A stretch of 41,860 nucleotides of DNA from Lachnospiraceae bacterium (GCA_020860645.1 JAJBTX010000132.1:1-41860), one strand, 5' to 3'. Shown: positions 29,358-38,722, counted from the stretch's first letter. Made by a program: numbers and translations. The notes: generated by a model from the letters alone, not told the origin.

Positions 29358-31067
29358 ATGACAAGGGAGCCGGTGATTGAATTCCGGGACTTCAGCTTCC
29401 AGTATTACAGTCAGGCGGAGCCGACGCTCCATGATATCAACCTGACAATCTGCAAGGGGGAGAAGGTGCTGATCGTTGGACCGAGCGGCAGTGGAAAGAG
29501 TACGCTGGGGCACTGCCTGAACGGTCTGATTCCTTTTGCTTACAAGGGGAATATAAGCGGGAGTCTTAAGATCGCGGGAACGGAGACGCAGGAAAGTAAT
29601 ATTTTCGAATTGTCGAAAAAGGTCGGCACGGTGCTGCAGGATTCCGACGGGCAGTTCATCGGGCTGACGGTCGGCGAGGACATTGCCTTCACGCTGGAAA
29701 ATGACTGTGAGGAGCAGGGGCGGATGAAGGAGGTCGTGCAGAGCGTCGCGGATATGGTCGACATGGGGACGCTTTTGAATTCTTCGCCCTTCGAGCTTTC
29801 CGGCGGGCAGAAGCAGCGCGTGGCTTTTGCGGGCGTCATGGTGGACGATGTGGAGATTCTGCTTTTTGATGAGCCGCTGGCGAATCTCGACCCGGCCACG
29901 GGGAAGACGGCGATCGACCTGATCGACCGTATTCAGAAGCAGTATCAGAAGACAGTTGTTATCATCGAGCACCGCCTGGAGGACGTGCTCTACCGCGATG
30001 TAGACCGGATCATCGTGATCAGCGACGGACGCATTGCGGCAGATATGACGCCGGATGAGCTTATTTCTTCGGATATTCTGATCGATCTCGGCATCCGCGA
30101 ACCCCTGTACGCGACTGCGCTGAAATACGCCGGCGTAACGGTGACGCCGGATATGCATCCCGGTCACCTCGCGACGCTCGATATGGAGCGGGTGCGGGAA
30201 CCGCTTCAGAAGTGGTTCCGGGCGCGAAAGCCGCGTGAGTCTGCGCGGGAGCAGGAGGACATTCTGTCCGCGGAGCATCTTTCTTTCCAATATACAAAAA
30301 AACGAAAAATCCTGCAGGATATTAATTTCCATATCAAGGCGGGCGAGATGGTCAGCATCGTCGGGACGAACGGAGCCGGGAAAAGCACGCTTGCCAAGGT
30401 AATCTGCGGCTTCGTGCATGAGGATGAGGGTGCGCTGTATTTTGAGGGCGAGTCCATGGCGGACTGGACGATCAAAGAGCGCTCGCAAAAAATCGGCTAC
30501 GTCATGCAGAATCCAAACCAGATGATCTGTAAGCCGATGATCTACGACGAGGTGGCGCTGGGTCTCAGACTGCGCGGGACGCCGGAGGAGGAGATCGGAC
30601 CGAAAGTTGAGAAGGCGCTGAAGATCTGCGGCCTTGCGCCCTTCCGGAAATGGCCGGTCTCGGCGCTGAGCTTCGGGCAGAAGAAGCGCGTGACGATCGC
30701 TTCGATTCTCGTGCTCGATCCGAAGGTGCTGATTCTCGACGAGCCGACGGCCGGGCAGGATTACCGGCATTATACAGAGATCATGGAATTTCTGAAGGGG
30801 CTGAATGAGCAGGGCGTGACGATCCTGATGATCACGCACGACATGCACCTGATGCTCGAGTACACGCCGCATGCGATCGTCATCAACGATGGAAAGAAGA
30901 TCGGCGACAGCACGGCGGTCGACATCCTGACCGATGAGAAGATCGCGGAACAGGCGAACCTCAAGATTACCTCCCTGTACGAGCTTGCGAAGATGGCGGA
31001 CATCGACGACGCCAGGGGCTTTGTACAGTATTTCATTGATTACGAGAGGGAGGTGCACCGGGGATGA
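29358..31067 (+). CDS. ECF transporter, fused double ATP-binding protein
   Basis: Energy-coupling factor ATPase with both nucleotide-binding domains in one 569-residue chain (EcfA1-EcfA2 fusion, YkoD-like). The first domain has Walker A GPSGSGKST (~39), signature LSGGQKQRV and Walker B LLFDEPLANLDP. The second has GTNGAGKST (~330), LSFGQKKRV and LILDEPTAGQD. The linker (~270-300) holds a basic region (KWFRARKPRESARE). ATG 29358 is 9 nt after GGGGGAGG. Its stop overlaps ecfT by 4 bp. It pairs with EcfT and one or more S components. Confidence 0.93.
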   Translation: MTREPVIEFRDFSFQYYSQAEPTLHDINLTICKGEKVLIVGPSGSGKSTLGHCLNGLIPFAYKGNISGSLKIAGTETQESNIFELSKKVGTVLQDSDGQFIGLTVGEDIAFTLENDCEEQGRMKEVVQSVADMVDMGTLLNSSPFELSGGQKQRVAFAGVMVDDVEILLFDEPLANLDPATGKTAIDLIDRIQKQYQKTVVIIEHRLEDVLYRDVDRIIVISDGRIAADMTPDELISSDILIDLGIREPLYATALKYAGVTVTPDMHPGHLATLDMERVREPLQKWFRARKPRESAREQEDILSAEHLSFQYTKKRKILQDINFHIKAGEMVSIVGTNGAGKSTLAKVICGFVHEDEGALYFEGESMADWTIKERSQKIGYVMQNPNQMICKPMIYDEVALGLRLRGTPEEEIGPKVEKALKICGLAPFRKWPVSALSFGQKKRVTIASILVLDPKVLILDEPTAGQDYRHYTEIMEFLKGLNEQGVTILMITHDMHLMLEYTPHAIVINDGKKIGDSTAVDILTDEKIAEQANLKITSLYELAKMADIDDARGFVQYFIDYEREVHRG

Positions 31068-31897
31068 AAAATAAGCTGTTTGACTATGTGGAGCGCGACA
31101 ATTTTATTTTCCGGCTGTCAGGCCTGACGAAGATCATCTGCTTCTTCTGCCTGACCTTCGCGGTCATGCTGAGCTACGATATCCGCCCGATTCTGTGCGT
31201 GTTTGTGTTCTCTTTTGTTGTGCTGCACGTTTCGGAGATTAAGCTCTCGCAGATCCGGCTGATGCTCTACTACACGCTGGTCTTCCTGCTGCTGAACTTC
31301 ATTCTGACCTTCCTGTTCAGCCCGCAGTACGGCGTGCAGATCTACGGGACGAAGCATGTGCTCTTTCAGATCACGGAACGCTATGTGGTGACGCAGGAGC
31401 AGCTGCTCTACCAGATCACGAAGCTGGTAAAATACGCCTCGGTCATCCCGCTTGGCATGCTGTTTCTGCTCACGACGAACCCGAGCGAGTTCGCGGCGAG
31501 TCTCAGCAGCATTGGCGTGAGCTACAAGGCGTCCTACGCGCTCGCCCTGACGCTGCGCTATTTCCCTGATATGATCCGTGATTACAACGATATTGCTCTG
31601 GCGCAGCAGAGCCGCGGCCTCGATCTGTCAAAGAAGGAAAAGCTGGGCGTGCGCCTGAAAAATATTATGAATATCTGTGTGCCGCTGATCTTTTCCACGA
31701 TGGACCGGATCGAGGTTATCAGCAACGCGATGGATCTGCGCGGCTTCGGCAAACATAAGAAACGTACCTGGTACGCGAAGAAGCCGCTGCGGAAAGCGGA
31801 TTACGCGAGCATGCTGTTCTGCGCTGCGGTCTTCGCGCTGACGATCTGCATCAGCGTCTTCATCAACCACAGCCGTTTCTGGAACCCGTTCATTTAG
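31064..31897 (+). CDS. ecfT: ECF transporter transmembrane subunit EcfT
   Basis: A 277-residue membrane protein that couples the ATPases to the substrate-capturing S component. Four or more transmembrane segments fill the N-terminal half. The two signature ARG-type coupling motifs are present as QQSRGLDL (~183) and MDLRGFGK (~224), the latter with Arg-Gly at the conserved positions. It overlaps the ATPase by 4 bp. Confidence 0.92.
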   Translation: MKNKLFDYVERDNFIFRLSGLTKIICFFCLTFAVMLSYDIRPILCVFVFSFVVLHVSEIKLSQIRLMLYYTLVFLLLNFILTFLFSPQYGVQIYGTKHVLFQITERYVVTQEQLLYQITKLVKYASVIPLGMLFLLTTNPSEFAASLSSIGVSYKASYALALTLRYFPDMIRDYNDIALAQQSRGLDLSKKEKLGVRLKNIMNICVPLIFSTMDRIEVISNAMDLRGFGKHKKRTWYAKKPLRKADYASMLFCAAVFALTICISVFINHSRFWNPFI

Positions 31898-31906
31898 GAG
31901 GACAAT

Positions 31907-32758
31907 ATGAGTAAATTCGATAAACCGATTCTGGTATTTCAGACTGATTTTACCTATCTGGAGGGGGCGGTCAGCTCGATGTACGGCGTTGTGAAGACCG
32001 TGGATCGCGAGCTGGAGATCTTCGACGGCACGCATCAGATCCCGCAGTACGACACCTGGAGTGCGAGCTTCCGGCTGCATCAGAGTCTGCAGTTCTGGCC
32101 GAAGGGCACAATTTATGTTTCGGTCGTGGATCCCGGCGTCGGGACGAAGCGCCGCGCCTGTGTGGCGAAAACGGTGGACGGCTATTATGTGGTGAGCCCG
32201 GATAACGGCTCGCTGACGCATGTGAAGAAATTCATCGGTATCGAGGAGGTGCGCGAGATCGACGAGAGTGTGAACCGCCTGCAGAGCACGCGCGGGACGA
32301 GCGTCTTCCACGGGCGCGACCTCTTCGGCTATACGGCGGCGCGCCTCGCCTCCGGCATCATCGATTTCGAGGGCGTCGGTCCGGCCTATCCGGTGGAGGA
32401 GATTGTCGAGCACCCGATTTGCGAGCCGGAGGTTTCTGAGGGCTGCGTGAAGGGCATCTTTGAGATCAACGACCCGAATTTCGGCAATCTCTGGACGAAT
32501 ATTCCGCTGGAGAGTTTTGAACAGGCGGGTTTTCATTACGGGGATCTGCTGCGTGTGCGGGTGACGCATGCGGGCGAGGCCGTTTTCACTGGAAAGGTGC
32601 GCTTCTGCCCGTCCTTTGGCTTTGTGGAGAAGGGCGAAGCGATGATTTACAACAATGAGCTTATGCATATTTCCATGGCGGTCAGCCAGGGGAGCTTCTG
32701 CGAGAAATACGGCCTGTCCTACGGAACGGACTGGGAAGCATCGTTTTCCGCTTTATAG
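31907..32758 (+). CDS. SAM hydroxide adenosyltransferase (SAM hydrolase, DUF62)
   Basis: A 283-residue enzyme of the SAM hydroxide adenosyltransferase family, relatives of the fluorinase/chlorinase. Known members split S-adenosylmethionine with water to adenosine and methionine. Visible motifs: LVFQTDFTYLEGAVSSM (~10-26), IYVSVVDPGVGTK (~66-78), and VSPDNGSLTHV (~95-105), as in the family core, followed by FHGRDLFGYTAA. It starts 9 bp after ecfT with AGGAGG. Its place inside an ECF operon suggests the transporter and enzyme share a substrate. The enzymatic call is firm; its partner role is inference. Confidence 0.9.
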   Translation: MSKFDKPILVFQTDFTYLEGAVSSMYGVVKTVDRELEIFDGTHQIPQYDTWSASFRLHQSLQFWPKGTIYVSVVDPGVGTKRRACVAKTVDGYYVVSPDNGSLTHVKKFIGIEEVREIDESVNRLQSTRGTSVFHGRDLFGYTAARLASGIIDFEGVGPAYPVEEIVEHPICEPEVSEGCVKGIFEINDPNFGNLWTNIPLESFEQAGFHYGDLLRVRVTHAGEAVFTGKVRFCPSFGFVEKGEAMIYNNELMHISMAVSQGSFCEKYGLSYGTDWEASFSAL

Positions 32759-32785
32759 CCGGATCTGTGCCAGGGCGCATTTTTA

Positions 32786-32814
32786 TTGACAAAAATGCCG
32801 GAAAAGACTATAGT
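32786..32814 (+). promoter_or_regulatory. Internal promoter before the S component
   Basis: TTGACA (32786-32791), 17-bp spacer, TATAGT (32809-32814), near-consensus. It allows the S component to be made separately from the upstream genes. Confidence 0.88.
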
Positions 32815-32878
32815 CAAAGAGTCAGGGGGCGCGAAAAAACGCCCACAAAAGAACATTTCACGAGGGAGGTATATTCCA

Positions 32879-33442
32879 ATGAAGAAAAAACTTTTCGAAT
32901 TCAAGACAAGGACGATTGTGGCGACCGGCCTCGGCGCGGCGCTGTTCACGCTGCTGTTTATGTACGTGAAGATCCCGACCGGCATTCCGGAGACGCAGAT
33001 CCAGACCGCTTACGGCGTGGGCGCATTCTTTGCGGCGATGTTCGGACCGATCTGCGGTGGCCTGATCGCTTTTATCGGCCATTTCCTTTCCGATTCCGTG
33101 CAGTACGGTTCTGCGTGGATGAGCTGGGTCATTGCGTCGGGATTCACCTGCTTTATCATTGGTCTGGTTTATCCGAAGCTGAAGGTTGATGAGGGTGTTT
33201 TCACCGGAAAAGACATGGTTCTGTTCAATGTCTACCAGATCATTGCGAACGCGATCGCGTGGATTGTCATCGCGCCGGTGCTGGATATCGTGATTTACGC
33301 GGAGTCGCCGAGTCTGGTGTTTACGCAGGGCGTCGTGGCGGCGATCTCGAATGCGGTCTCCGCAGGCGTGATCGGCACGATTCTTCTGAAGCTGTACAGC
33401 AGCACCAGAGCGTCCAAGGGAAGTCTGTCAAAGGAAGAATAA
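32879..33442 (+). CDS. ECF transporter S component, UPF0397-like
   Basis: A 187-residue polytopic membrane protein that would bind the transported molecule. It resembles the UPF0397 family of S components: VATGLGAALFTLLFMYVKIP followed by TGIPETQIQTAYG, FFAAMFGPICGGLIAFIGH and YGSAWMSWVIASG. Six hydrophobic segments are expected. The ribosome binding site GGGAGGT precedes ATG 32879. The substrate of UPF0397 proteins is not settled in my knowledge. It is the final gene of the ECF cluster and has its own promoter. Confidence 0.85.
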   Translation: MKKKLFEFKTRTIVATGLGAALFTLLFMYVKIPTGIPETQIQTAYGVGAFFAAMFGPICGGLIAFIGHFLSDSVQYGSAWMSWVIASGFTCFIIGLVYPKLKVDEGVFTGKDMVLFNVYQIIANAIAWIVIAPVLDIVIYAESPSLVFTQGVVAAISNAVSAGVIGTILLKLYSSTRASKGSLSKEE

Positions 33443-33458
33443 GGGTAAAATGAAGATC

Positions 33459-33494
33459 AGAGGCTGCCGTCTTTTTACTGCGGCAGCCTCTTTA
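33459..33494 (+). terminator. Terminator of the ECF operon
   Basis: AGAGGCTGCCG pairs with CGGCAGCCTCT around an 11-base loop, followed by TTAT. Strong stem with a short T-run. It lies 36 bp before the next start codon. Confidence 0.8.
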
Positions 33495-33530
33495 TACGTC
33501 ATATGTGAGTTTTATGAGGAGGGCATGAAG

Positions 33531-34529
33531 ATGAGAATGTTTGTGTACAGTATGCGGGATTTCGACGAGCTTCCCTGCTTTGAGAAATACTGCGCAAAAT
33601 ATGGGGTGGAGTACGATTATACGAATGAGACGCCCTGCCTTGACAATCTGGAGATGGCGCGCGGTTATGAGGCCGTCAATATCATCACCACGATTTTTGA
33701 CCGTCCGATGCTGGAGAAGCTGCATGAGATGGGGGTGAAATGCCTTGCCACGCGCACGATCGGCTATGATCATATTGACACGGCCTGTGCAAAGGAGCTT
33801 GGAATCGCGGTGATTCATATCAGCTATTCGCCGAACAGCGTCGCCGATTATACCGTTATGATGATGCTGATCGGCTGTCGGAGGCTTAAGCATATTATGG
33901 AGCGCGCCGATGTGCAGGATTACACGCTGAAGGGCAAGCTGGGGCGGGAGCTGCCGGACTGCACGGTCGGCGTCATCGGCACGGGCCGGATCGGGAAGAC
34001 GGTGATCCGCGATCTCGGCGGTTTTGGCTGCCGGATTCTTGCCTACGACGTCTATGAGAGCGACGAGGTGCGGCAGCGCGCGGAATATGTGGACCTGGCG
34101 CGGCTGTATGCCGAGAGCGACATTATCACGCTGCACGCCCCGGCGACGGAGGACAATTACCACATGATCGATGCGGAGGCAATCGGGAGGATGAAGCCGG
34201 GCGTGATTCTGATTAACTGTGCGCGCGGCGCTCTGGTCGACACGGACGCGCTGATCGAGGGGATTGAGAGTGGAAAGATCGGCTTCGCGGGACTCGACGT
34301 GGTCGAGCACGAGAGCGGCCTCTACTACTTCAACCGTATGGGCGAGCCGCTGAACAATCCGAAGCTCGCGATCCTGCGCTCTTATTCCAACGTGCTGGTG
34401 AGCCCGCACACGGCCTTCTACACGGACGAGGCCGTCGCGAATATGGCGGAGAACTCGATCATCGGAATTCTGGCGGCGATGAGCGGCGAAAAAACGCCAT
34501 ATATTGTCTGCCCGCTGTGCCCTGCGTGA
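33531..34529 (+). CDS. D-isomer specific 2-hydroxyacid dehydrogenase
   Basis: NAD-dependent oxidoreductase, 332 residues, most like D-lactate dehydrogenases (LdhA/VanH group). The cofactor fold is GVIGTGRIGK (~147-156) with ILAYDVYES at its end. Catalytic residues are seen as Arg in NCARGALVD (~231), Glu in LDVVEHESGL (~260) and His in SPHTAF (~291). ATG 33531 is 7 nt after GAGGAGGG. It would convert pyruvate to D-lactate or act on a related 2-keto acid. It stands between the ECF terminator and the sugar regulon promoter, so monocistronic. Confidence 0.92.
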   Translation: MRMFVYSMRDFDELPCFEKYCAKYGVEYDYTNETPCLDNLEMARGYEAVNIITTIFDRPMLEKLHEMGVKCLATRTIGYDHIDTACAKELGIAVIHISYSPNSVADYTVMMMLIGCRRLKHIMERADVQDYTLKGKLGRELPDCTVGVIGTGRIGKTVIRDLGGFGCRILAYDVYESDEVRQRAEYVDLARLYAESDIITLHAPATEDNYHMIDAEAIGRMKPGVILINCARGALVDTDALIEGIESGKIGFAGLDVVEHESGLYYFNRMGEPLNNPKLAILRSYSNVLVSPHTAFYTDEAVANMAENSIIGILAAMSGEKTPYIVCPLCPA

Positions 34530-34597
34530 GCACAGATGATTTTTAAAATGAATTTCAAAAATATTGAAAAAAGAATATGAAAATTGCCTAAAAAGCC

Positions 34598-34626
34598 TTG
34601 AATATATCAGCGCCGTATGTTATAAT
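34598..34626 (+). promoter_or_regulatory. Promoter of the ROK repressor gene
   Basis: TTGAAT (34598-34603), 17-bp spacer, TATAAT (34621-34626) with TGT upstream. The rest of 34530-34740 is very AT-rich. Confidence 0.8.
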
Positions 34627-34690
34627 GCCAGATGCAAGGAAATAAACAAAATCAAGATGGCAAAAAATAACGAAACCTGTAAGAAATTTA

Positions 34691-34705
34691 TTAAAACAGT
34701 TTTAA
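34691..34705. promoter_or_regulatory. Candidate ROK operator
   Basis: Perfect 15-bp dyad TTAAAAC-A-GTTTTAA in the leader of the ROK gene, 36 bp before its start. It has the TTnAAAC/GTTTnAA style of XylR-type boxes. Autoregulation is inferred. I did not find a full second copy upstream of the sugar-binding gene. Confidence 0.45.
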
Positions 34706-34740
34706 AATTAAATCACGGCCAGATTGACGGAGTTTGATCT

Positions 34741-35952
34741 ATGAAAGACGGAATCAACAGCAAGGTGATGAAGAGTCAGAATTCCCTGCTGGTATTAAAA
34801 ACGATTATGAGGAAAGCCCCCATTTCCAGGAGTGAACTGACCCGGCAGGTAGGGCTGACCCAGGCCTCCGTGATCAATGTTACAAATCTCCTGCTGGAAG
34901 CGGGAGTGCTGATCGAAGTTGGACAGTCAAGTGAAAAAAAACAGGGAAGGCGTTCCCTGGTTCTGGATATCAAAGAAGACGCGTTCTACAATATCGGCGT
35001 GGAGCTGAGCGTCGGAAAGCTGGAGTGCGGGATTGCGAATGCCCGCGGTACGCTTATTGGCTTTGAAGAACAGTATTTCCCGTCGAATTCCGGCGCGGAA
35101 GAGCTGGTGGAACAGATCGGACTGATGGTGAGGAAATTCCTGACCGGACTGCAGATTGACAAAGAGTCGGTGCTCGGACTCGGGCTGGCAGTGCCAGGGC
35201 CTCTGGACGTGGAGAACGGTGTGATGGTCGCCCCTCCGAACTTTCCGAATCTGAAAAATGCACCGCTTCAGAAAATGCTCGAGGAGAAGCTTGGTTTCCG
35301 GGTGTGTATTGACAAGGAGACAAATCTGGCAGCGCTGGCGGAGAGCTTTTACGGGGCTTCCGTGGGATATAAGACATCCTTTTTCCTGAGCCTGTTTCAT
35401 CTGGGTATCAGCGGCGGCCTGATCTCGGAAAACAATATTTTTCATGGTTTCCGTGACGGAGCCGGAGAGATCGGGCATATATCTGTCGAGACTGCCGGAA
35501 GGAAGTGCAGCTGTGGAAATTACGGCTGCCTGGAGGCGATGATCGCGGATGATTACATATTGGAATGTGTTTGCCATGACTATAAGATTGGTCTGGAAAC
35601 GGAATGCGTCGAGGGTATAGAGTCGCTTACGCTGGAAGAAGTATTCCGCAGGAGCCGGGAAGGTGATCCGGTCTGCGAGAAGGCGGTGAAGCAGACAGCT
35701 GCCTATATCGCGATGGCGGTGGGCAATATCATCAATATTTTCAGTCCCGAAATGATTGTGCTCGGGGGCGATCTTCCCGAGATGAGCGACCAGCTCGTGG
35801 AGATGGTCGCGGAACGGGTGCACAGACGGCCCTATCCGAGCCATTGTGGGGAAGTGAAACTGGTCAGGTCGAGCCTGGGACCGCAGGTTTATGTGAAGGG
35901 AGCCGCGGCGCTTGTACTGGAGAAGTTCCTGGTCTATGCGCTGCCGGGGTGA
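34741..35952 (+). CDS. ROK family transcriptional regulator (XylR/NagC type)
   Basis: A 403-residue sugar-responsive repressor. An N-terminal winged helix-turn-helix (~17-60, ISRSELTRQVGLTQASV then VTNLLLEAGVL) is joined to a ROK sugar-kinase-like domain (~75-400). The zinc motif KCSCGNYGCLEAM (~255-267, CxCGxxGCxE) and the ROK core GAGEIGHISVE are intact. It lies head-on into the sugar ABC operon and probably controls it. The inducer is likely the imported sugar or its phosphate. A GTG or ATG alternative is not needed; ATG 34741 fits. Confidence 0.92.
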   Translation: MKDGINSKVMKSQNSLLVLKTIMRKAPISRSELTRQVGLTQASVINVTNLLLEAGVLIEVGQSSEKKQGRRSLVLDIKEDAFYNIGVELSVGKLECGIANARGTLIGFEEQYFPSNSGAEELVEQIGLMVRKFLTGLQIDKESVLGLGLAVPGPLDVENGVMVAPPNFPNLKNAPLQKMLEEKLGFRVCIDKETNLAALAESFYGASVGYKTSFFLSLFHLGISGGLISENNIFHGFRDGAGEIGHISVETAGRKCSCGNYGCLEAMIADDYILECVCHDYKIGLETECVEGIESLTLEEVFRRSREGDPVCEKAVKQTAAYIAMAVGNIINIFSPEMIVLGGDLPEMSDQLVEMVAERVHRRPYPSHCGEVKLVRSSLGPQVYVKGAAALVLEKFLVYALPG

Positions 35953-35971
35953 GTCCCGACAAAAATCATGG

Positions 35972-36000
35972 TTACATTTTACCGCAGAGCGGTAATGTAA
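35972..36000. promoter_or_regulatory. Inverted repeat before the sugar-binding gene
   Basis: TTACATTTTACCGC (35972-35985), AGA, GCGGTAATGTAA (35989-36000): a dyad with two unpaired T. No T-run follows. It could be a partial terminator after the ROK gene or an operator of the transport operon. Confidence 0.5.
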
Positions 36001-36041
36001 TAGAACAAAACACTATATTTTTAAAAGGGAGGTATCCTACA

Positions 36042-37130
36042 ATGAAAAGAAAACTTATGGCACTCCTGCTCGTGGCGGCAATGACAGGCGCTCTTGCAGC
36101 CTGCGGCAGCAGCAGTAGCAGCACCGAATCTTCTTCGGACGCGGCTGAGGAGACGGAGGAAGCAGCGGAGGAGACGACGGAGGCCGAGGAAGAGACCGCT
36201 TCTACGGAAGAAATCCTCGTGGCTGGCGTGGTGTATCTGGATGATCAGTTCCAGAACCTGATTACGCAGGGATATGAGGATGCGGCGGCTGACGCGGGCG
36301 AGGGTGTCACGCTCATGACGGCAAACACAAACAGCGACCAGTCCACAGAGACTGACCTTATCAACACCTACATGACGCAGGGCGTGCAGGGTCTCGCCAT
36401 TTCCCCGCTGAATGCGGACGCGTCTGTTGCTACCCTGAAGGAAGCGATCGACTCCGGTATGCTGGTTGCTCTTACCGACTGCACGATGGATGATGTGAGC
36501 TTCTCCATCGGCGCATGGACCTCTGATGGTTACACGAACGGCTATCTTGCCGGGACGGAAGCTGCCAGCTTTATCCTTGACGCTCATGGAACGGATACCG
36601 TGAAGGTAGCGGTCGTGCAGTTCGCTTCTCTTCTTCCGGATCAGTCGGCCAGCCGTGTGGATGGTTATCTGGCTGCCCTTGACGATGCGGGTGTGAATTA
36701 TGAAGTTGTTGCGGATCAGGATGCATGGCTGCAGGATACCGCGCTTGAGACGGCGGACGGTATTATCACCGCGAACCCGGATCTGGACGTTATCCTTGCG
36801 ATGAACGATGGCGGCACGATTGGCTCCACGCAGGCAGTTGTGGCTGCGGGTCTTGAGGATCAGATTATGGTGTTCGGACATGATGGTTCCGACCAGATTT
36901 CCAGCATGGTTCTGGATGACGATTCTCCGCTGAAGGCAGTCGTTTCCCAGGATCCGTATACGATGGGCTACAACGCCATGACCGCACTGATCAGCACGAT
37001 CAGGGGCGAGATGGATGTTCCAGAGTCCGGAGAGGCGAACTACATCGACGGTGTTGTTCTCAGCAGCGCTGACAAGGATGCGGTGAACAGCTGGAGAGTA
37101 GAGCAGGGCTACGAGGCGATTGAAGATTAA
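36042..37130 (+). CDS. Sugar ABC transporter substrate-binding lipoprotein (RbsB-like)
   Basis: Periplasmic-binding-protein-type lipoprotein, 362 residues, anchored outside the cell membrane. The signal peptide ends in GALAAC (lipid Cys ~21). A Ser/Glu/Thr-rich linker (~22-55) follows. The binding domain is of the RbsB/LsrB family: VAGVVYLDDQFQNLI, LAISPLNADASVATLKEAIDSG, AVVQFASLLPDQSASR and ILAMNDGGTIGSTQAV. ATG 36042 follows GGGAGG. It likely captures a pentose or related sugar, guided by the isomerase downstream. No ligand residues can be assigned with confidence. Confidence 0.93.
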   Translation: MKRKLMALLLVAAMTGALAACGSSSSSTESSSDAAEETEEAAEETTEAEEETASTEEILVAGVVYLDDQFQNLITQGYEDAAADAGEGVTLMTANTNSDQSTETDLINTYMTQGVQGLAISPLNADASVATLKEAIDSGMLVALTDCTMDDVSFSIGAWTSDGYTNGYLAGTEAASFILDAHGTDTVKVAVVQFASLLPDQSASRVDGYLAALDDAGVNYEVVADQDAWLQDTALETADGIITANPDLDVILAMNDGGTIGSTQAVVAAGLEDQIMVFGHDGSDQISSMVLDDDSPLKAVVSQDPYTMGYNAMTALISTIRGEMDVPESGEANYIDGVVLSSADKDAVNSWRVEQGYEAIED

Positions 37131-37174
37131 TCACGTATGTGTGGTTGGTAAACTCTGAAACCAGGTAAAGCAGT

Positions 37175-37207
37175 GGAGGGGGAAAAGGCGAGACCTTCTC
37201 CCCCTCC
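37175..37207 (+). promoter_or_regulatory. Strong intercistronic hairpin in the sugar operon
   Basis: GGAGGGGG...AAAGG (37175-37188) pairs with CCTTCTCCCCCTCC (37194-37207), one mismatch, five-base loop, no T-run. Such stems after a binding-protein gene usually protect its mRNA and raise its level over the ATPase and permease. Confidence 0.7.
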
Positions 37208-37237
37208 CTTCATGTATTGAAAATAAAGGAAAAAAAT

Positions 37238-38722
37238 ATGAGTATTTTACATACTGAAAATATTTCCAAACAGTATCCGGGCTGCCTGGCGCATGACAAT
37301 GTTACGGTGCCCTCCGCGAGCGGAAAGGTAAACGGTCTGCTGGGGAAGAACGGCTCCGGGAAATCCACGCTGGTCAAGTGCTTTTCCGGTGCGATCACGC
37401 CAACGGAGGGCAGCTTCAGCCTGGACGGCGAGGAACTGCATTTCAGCAATCCGCAGCAGTCCTACGCAAAGGGATTTGCAACCGTTTATCAGGAAATGAG
37501 CCTTGTGCCGAGCCTCTCGGTGACGGAAAATATTTTCCTTGGAAGACTTCCGAAGAAGGGAGCTCTTATCGACTGGGGAAAGGCCTATCATATGGCAAAA
37601 GAGATCCTGGATCGGATAGGTGTGGATATCAATCCGAAGGAGAGGGTTTCGCGTCTTTCCATGTGGCAGTGTCAGGTGGTTGAGATTGCGAAGGCCATGA
37701 GCTTCAACCCGAAGGTGCTGATGCTCGACGAGCCGACGTCCTCGCTGGCAAATAATGAGGTAGAATGCCTGTTTGACGTGATTCGCGAGCTGAAAAAGCA
37801 GGATATTATTATTATCTATATTTCTCACAAGCTTCATGAGATTCCGGAGATTACCGACACGATCACGGTGCTGCGGGACGGAAAGTTTATCGGGACGATC
37901 AACACAGAGGGGACAACGCATAAGGAAATCGTCGACATGATGTTCGGTGATGTGGCAATCCGGAGTCGGCCGGAGGATATCAAAGCCGGAGAGAAGACGG
38001 TGCTGGAGGTAAAGCATCTGAGCCGGAAGAATAAGTTTGAGGATGTCTCGTTTGAACTGAAGGAAGGTGAAGTACTCGGTATTGCCGGGATGCTGGGCGC
38101 CGGACGTACGGAGCTTCTGAAGTCCATTTTCGGAGCGGATCCTTATGACAGCGGAGAGATTTACGTAAAGGGGGAGAAGGTGAAGAAAAAGACATCTCCC
38201 ATCGTTATGAAATCGTATGGGCTCGGTCTGACGCCGGAAGACAGGAAGAGCGAGGGCCTGATTTTGAAGCATTCGATTAAAGATAATCTGTGCTATGCGA
38301 GTATGGACAAAACATCGCACGGTTGGCTGGAGGATAAAAAGCTCAGAAACCAGGCGGCTGATAAGCAGGTAGAGGAGCTTGAGATCAAGATCCCGGATAT
38401 CAACGCGGCGGTGAGCTCGCTGTCCGGAGGTAATCAGCAGAAGGTCGTAGTGGGGAACTGGCTGAATACGCAGCCTGCCATCATGATGTATGACGAGCCT
38501 TCGCGGGGAATCGACGTGAACGCGAAGCAGCAGATTTTTGAAATCATGTGGGAACAGTCCAAGCGCGGAGTTTCCACGATCTTTGTCTCCTCCGAGCTGG
38601 AGGAACTGCTGGAGGTATGCAACCGTATCCTGATCATGAAGGGTGGCAGGATTACGGGAGAGATATCGCCGGATGATATTAACGTCAACGACTTGTACGC
38701 ACTGAGTATGGGGGAAGAATAA
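37238..38722 (+). CDS. Sugar ABC transporter ATP-binding protein (RbsA/MglA-like)
   Basis: A 494-residue double ATPase of the carbohydrate CUT2 class. First domain: Walker A GKNGSGKST (~35-43), degenerate signature LSMWQCQVVEIAKAM, Walker B LMLDEPTSSL. Second domain: GMLGAGRTE (~290) as usual for the weaker site, LSGGNQQKV and YDEPSRGID. One subunit supplies both ATP sites. It starts ~30 bp after the strong hairpin with AAAGGA and overlaps or abuts the permease by 1 bp. Confidence 0.94.
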   Translation: MSILHTENISKQYPGCLAHDNVTVPSASGKVNGLLGKNGSGKSTLVKCFSGAITPTEGSFSLDGEELHFSNPQQSYAKGFATVYQEMSLVPSLSVTENIFLGRLPKKGALIDWGKAYHMAKEILDRIGVDINPKERVSRLSMWQCQVVEIAKAMSFNPKVLMLDEPTSSLANNEVECLFDVIRELKKQDIIIIYISHKLHEIPEITDTITVLRDGKFIGTINTEGTTHKEIVDMMFGDVAIRSRPEDIKAGEKTVLEVKHLSRKNKFEDVSFELKEGEVLGIAGMLGAGRTELLKSIFGADPYDSGEIYVKGEKVKKKTSPIVMKSYGLGLTPEDRKSEGLILKHSIKDNLCYASMDKTSHGWLEDKKLRNQAADKQVEELEIKIPDINAAVSSLSGGNQQKVVVGNWLNTQPAIMMYDEPSRGIDVNAKQQIFEIMWEQSKRGVSTIFVSSELEELLEVCNRILIMKGGRITGEISPDDINVNDLYALSMGEE

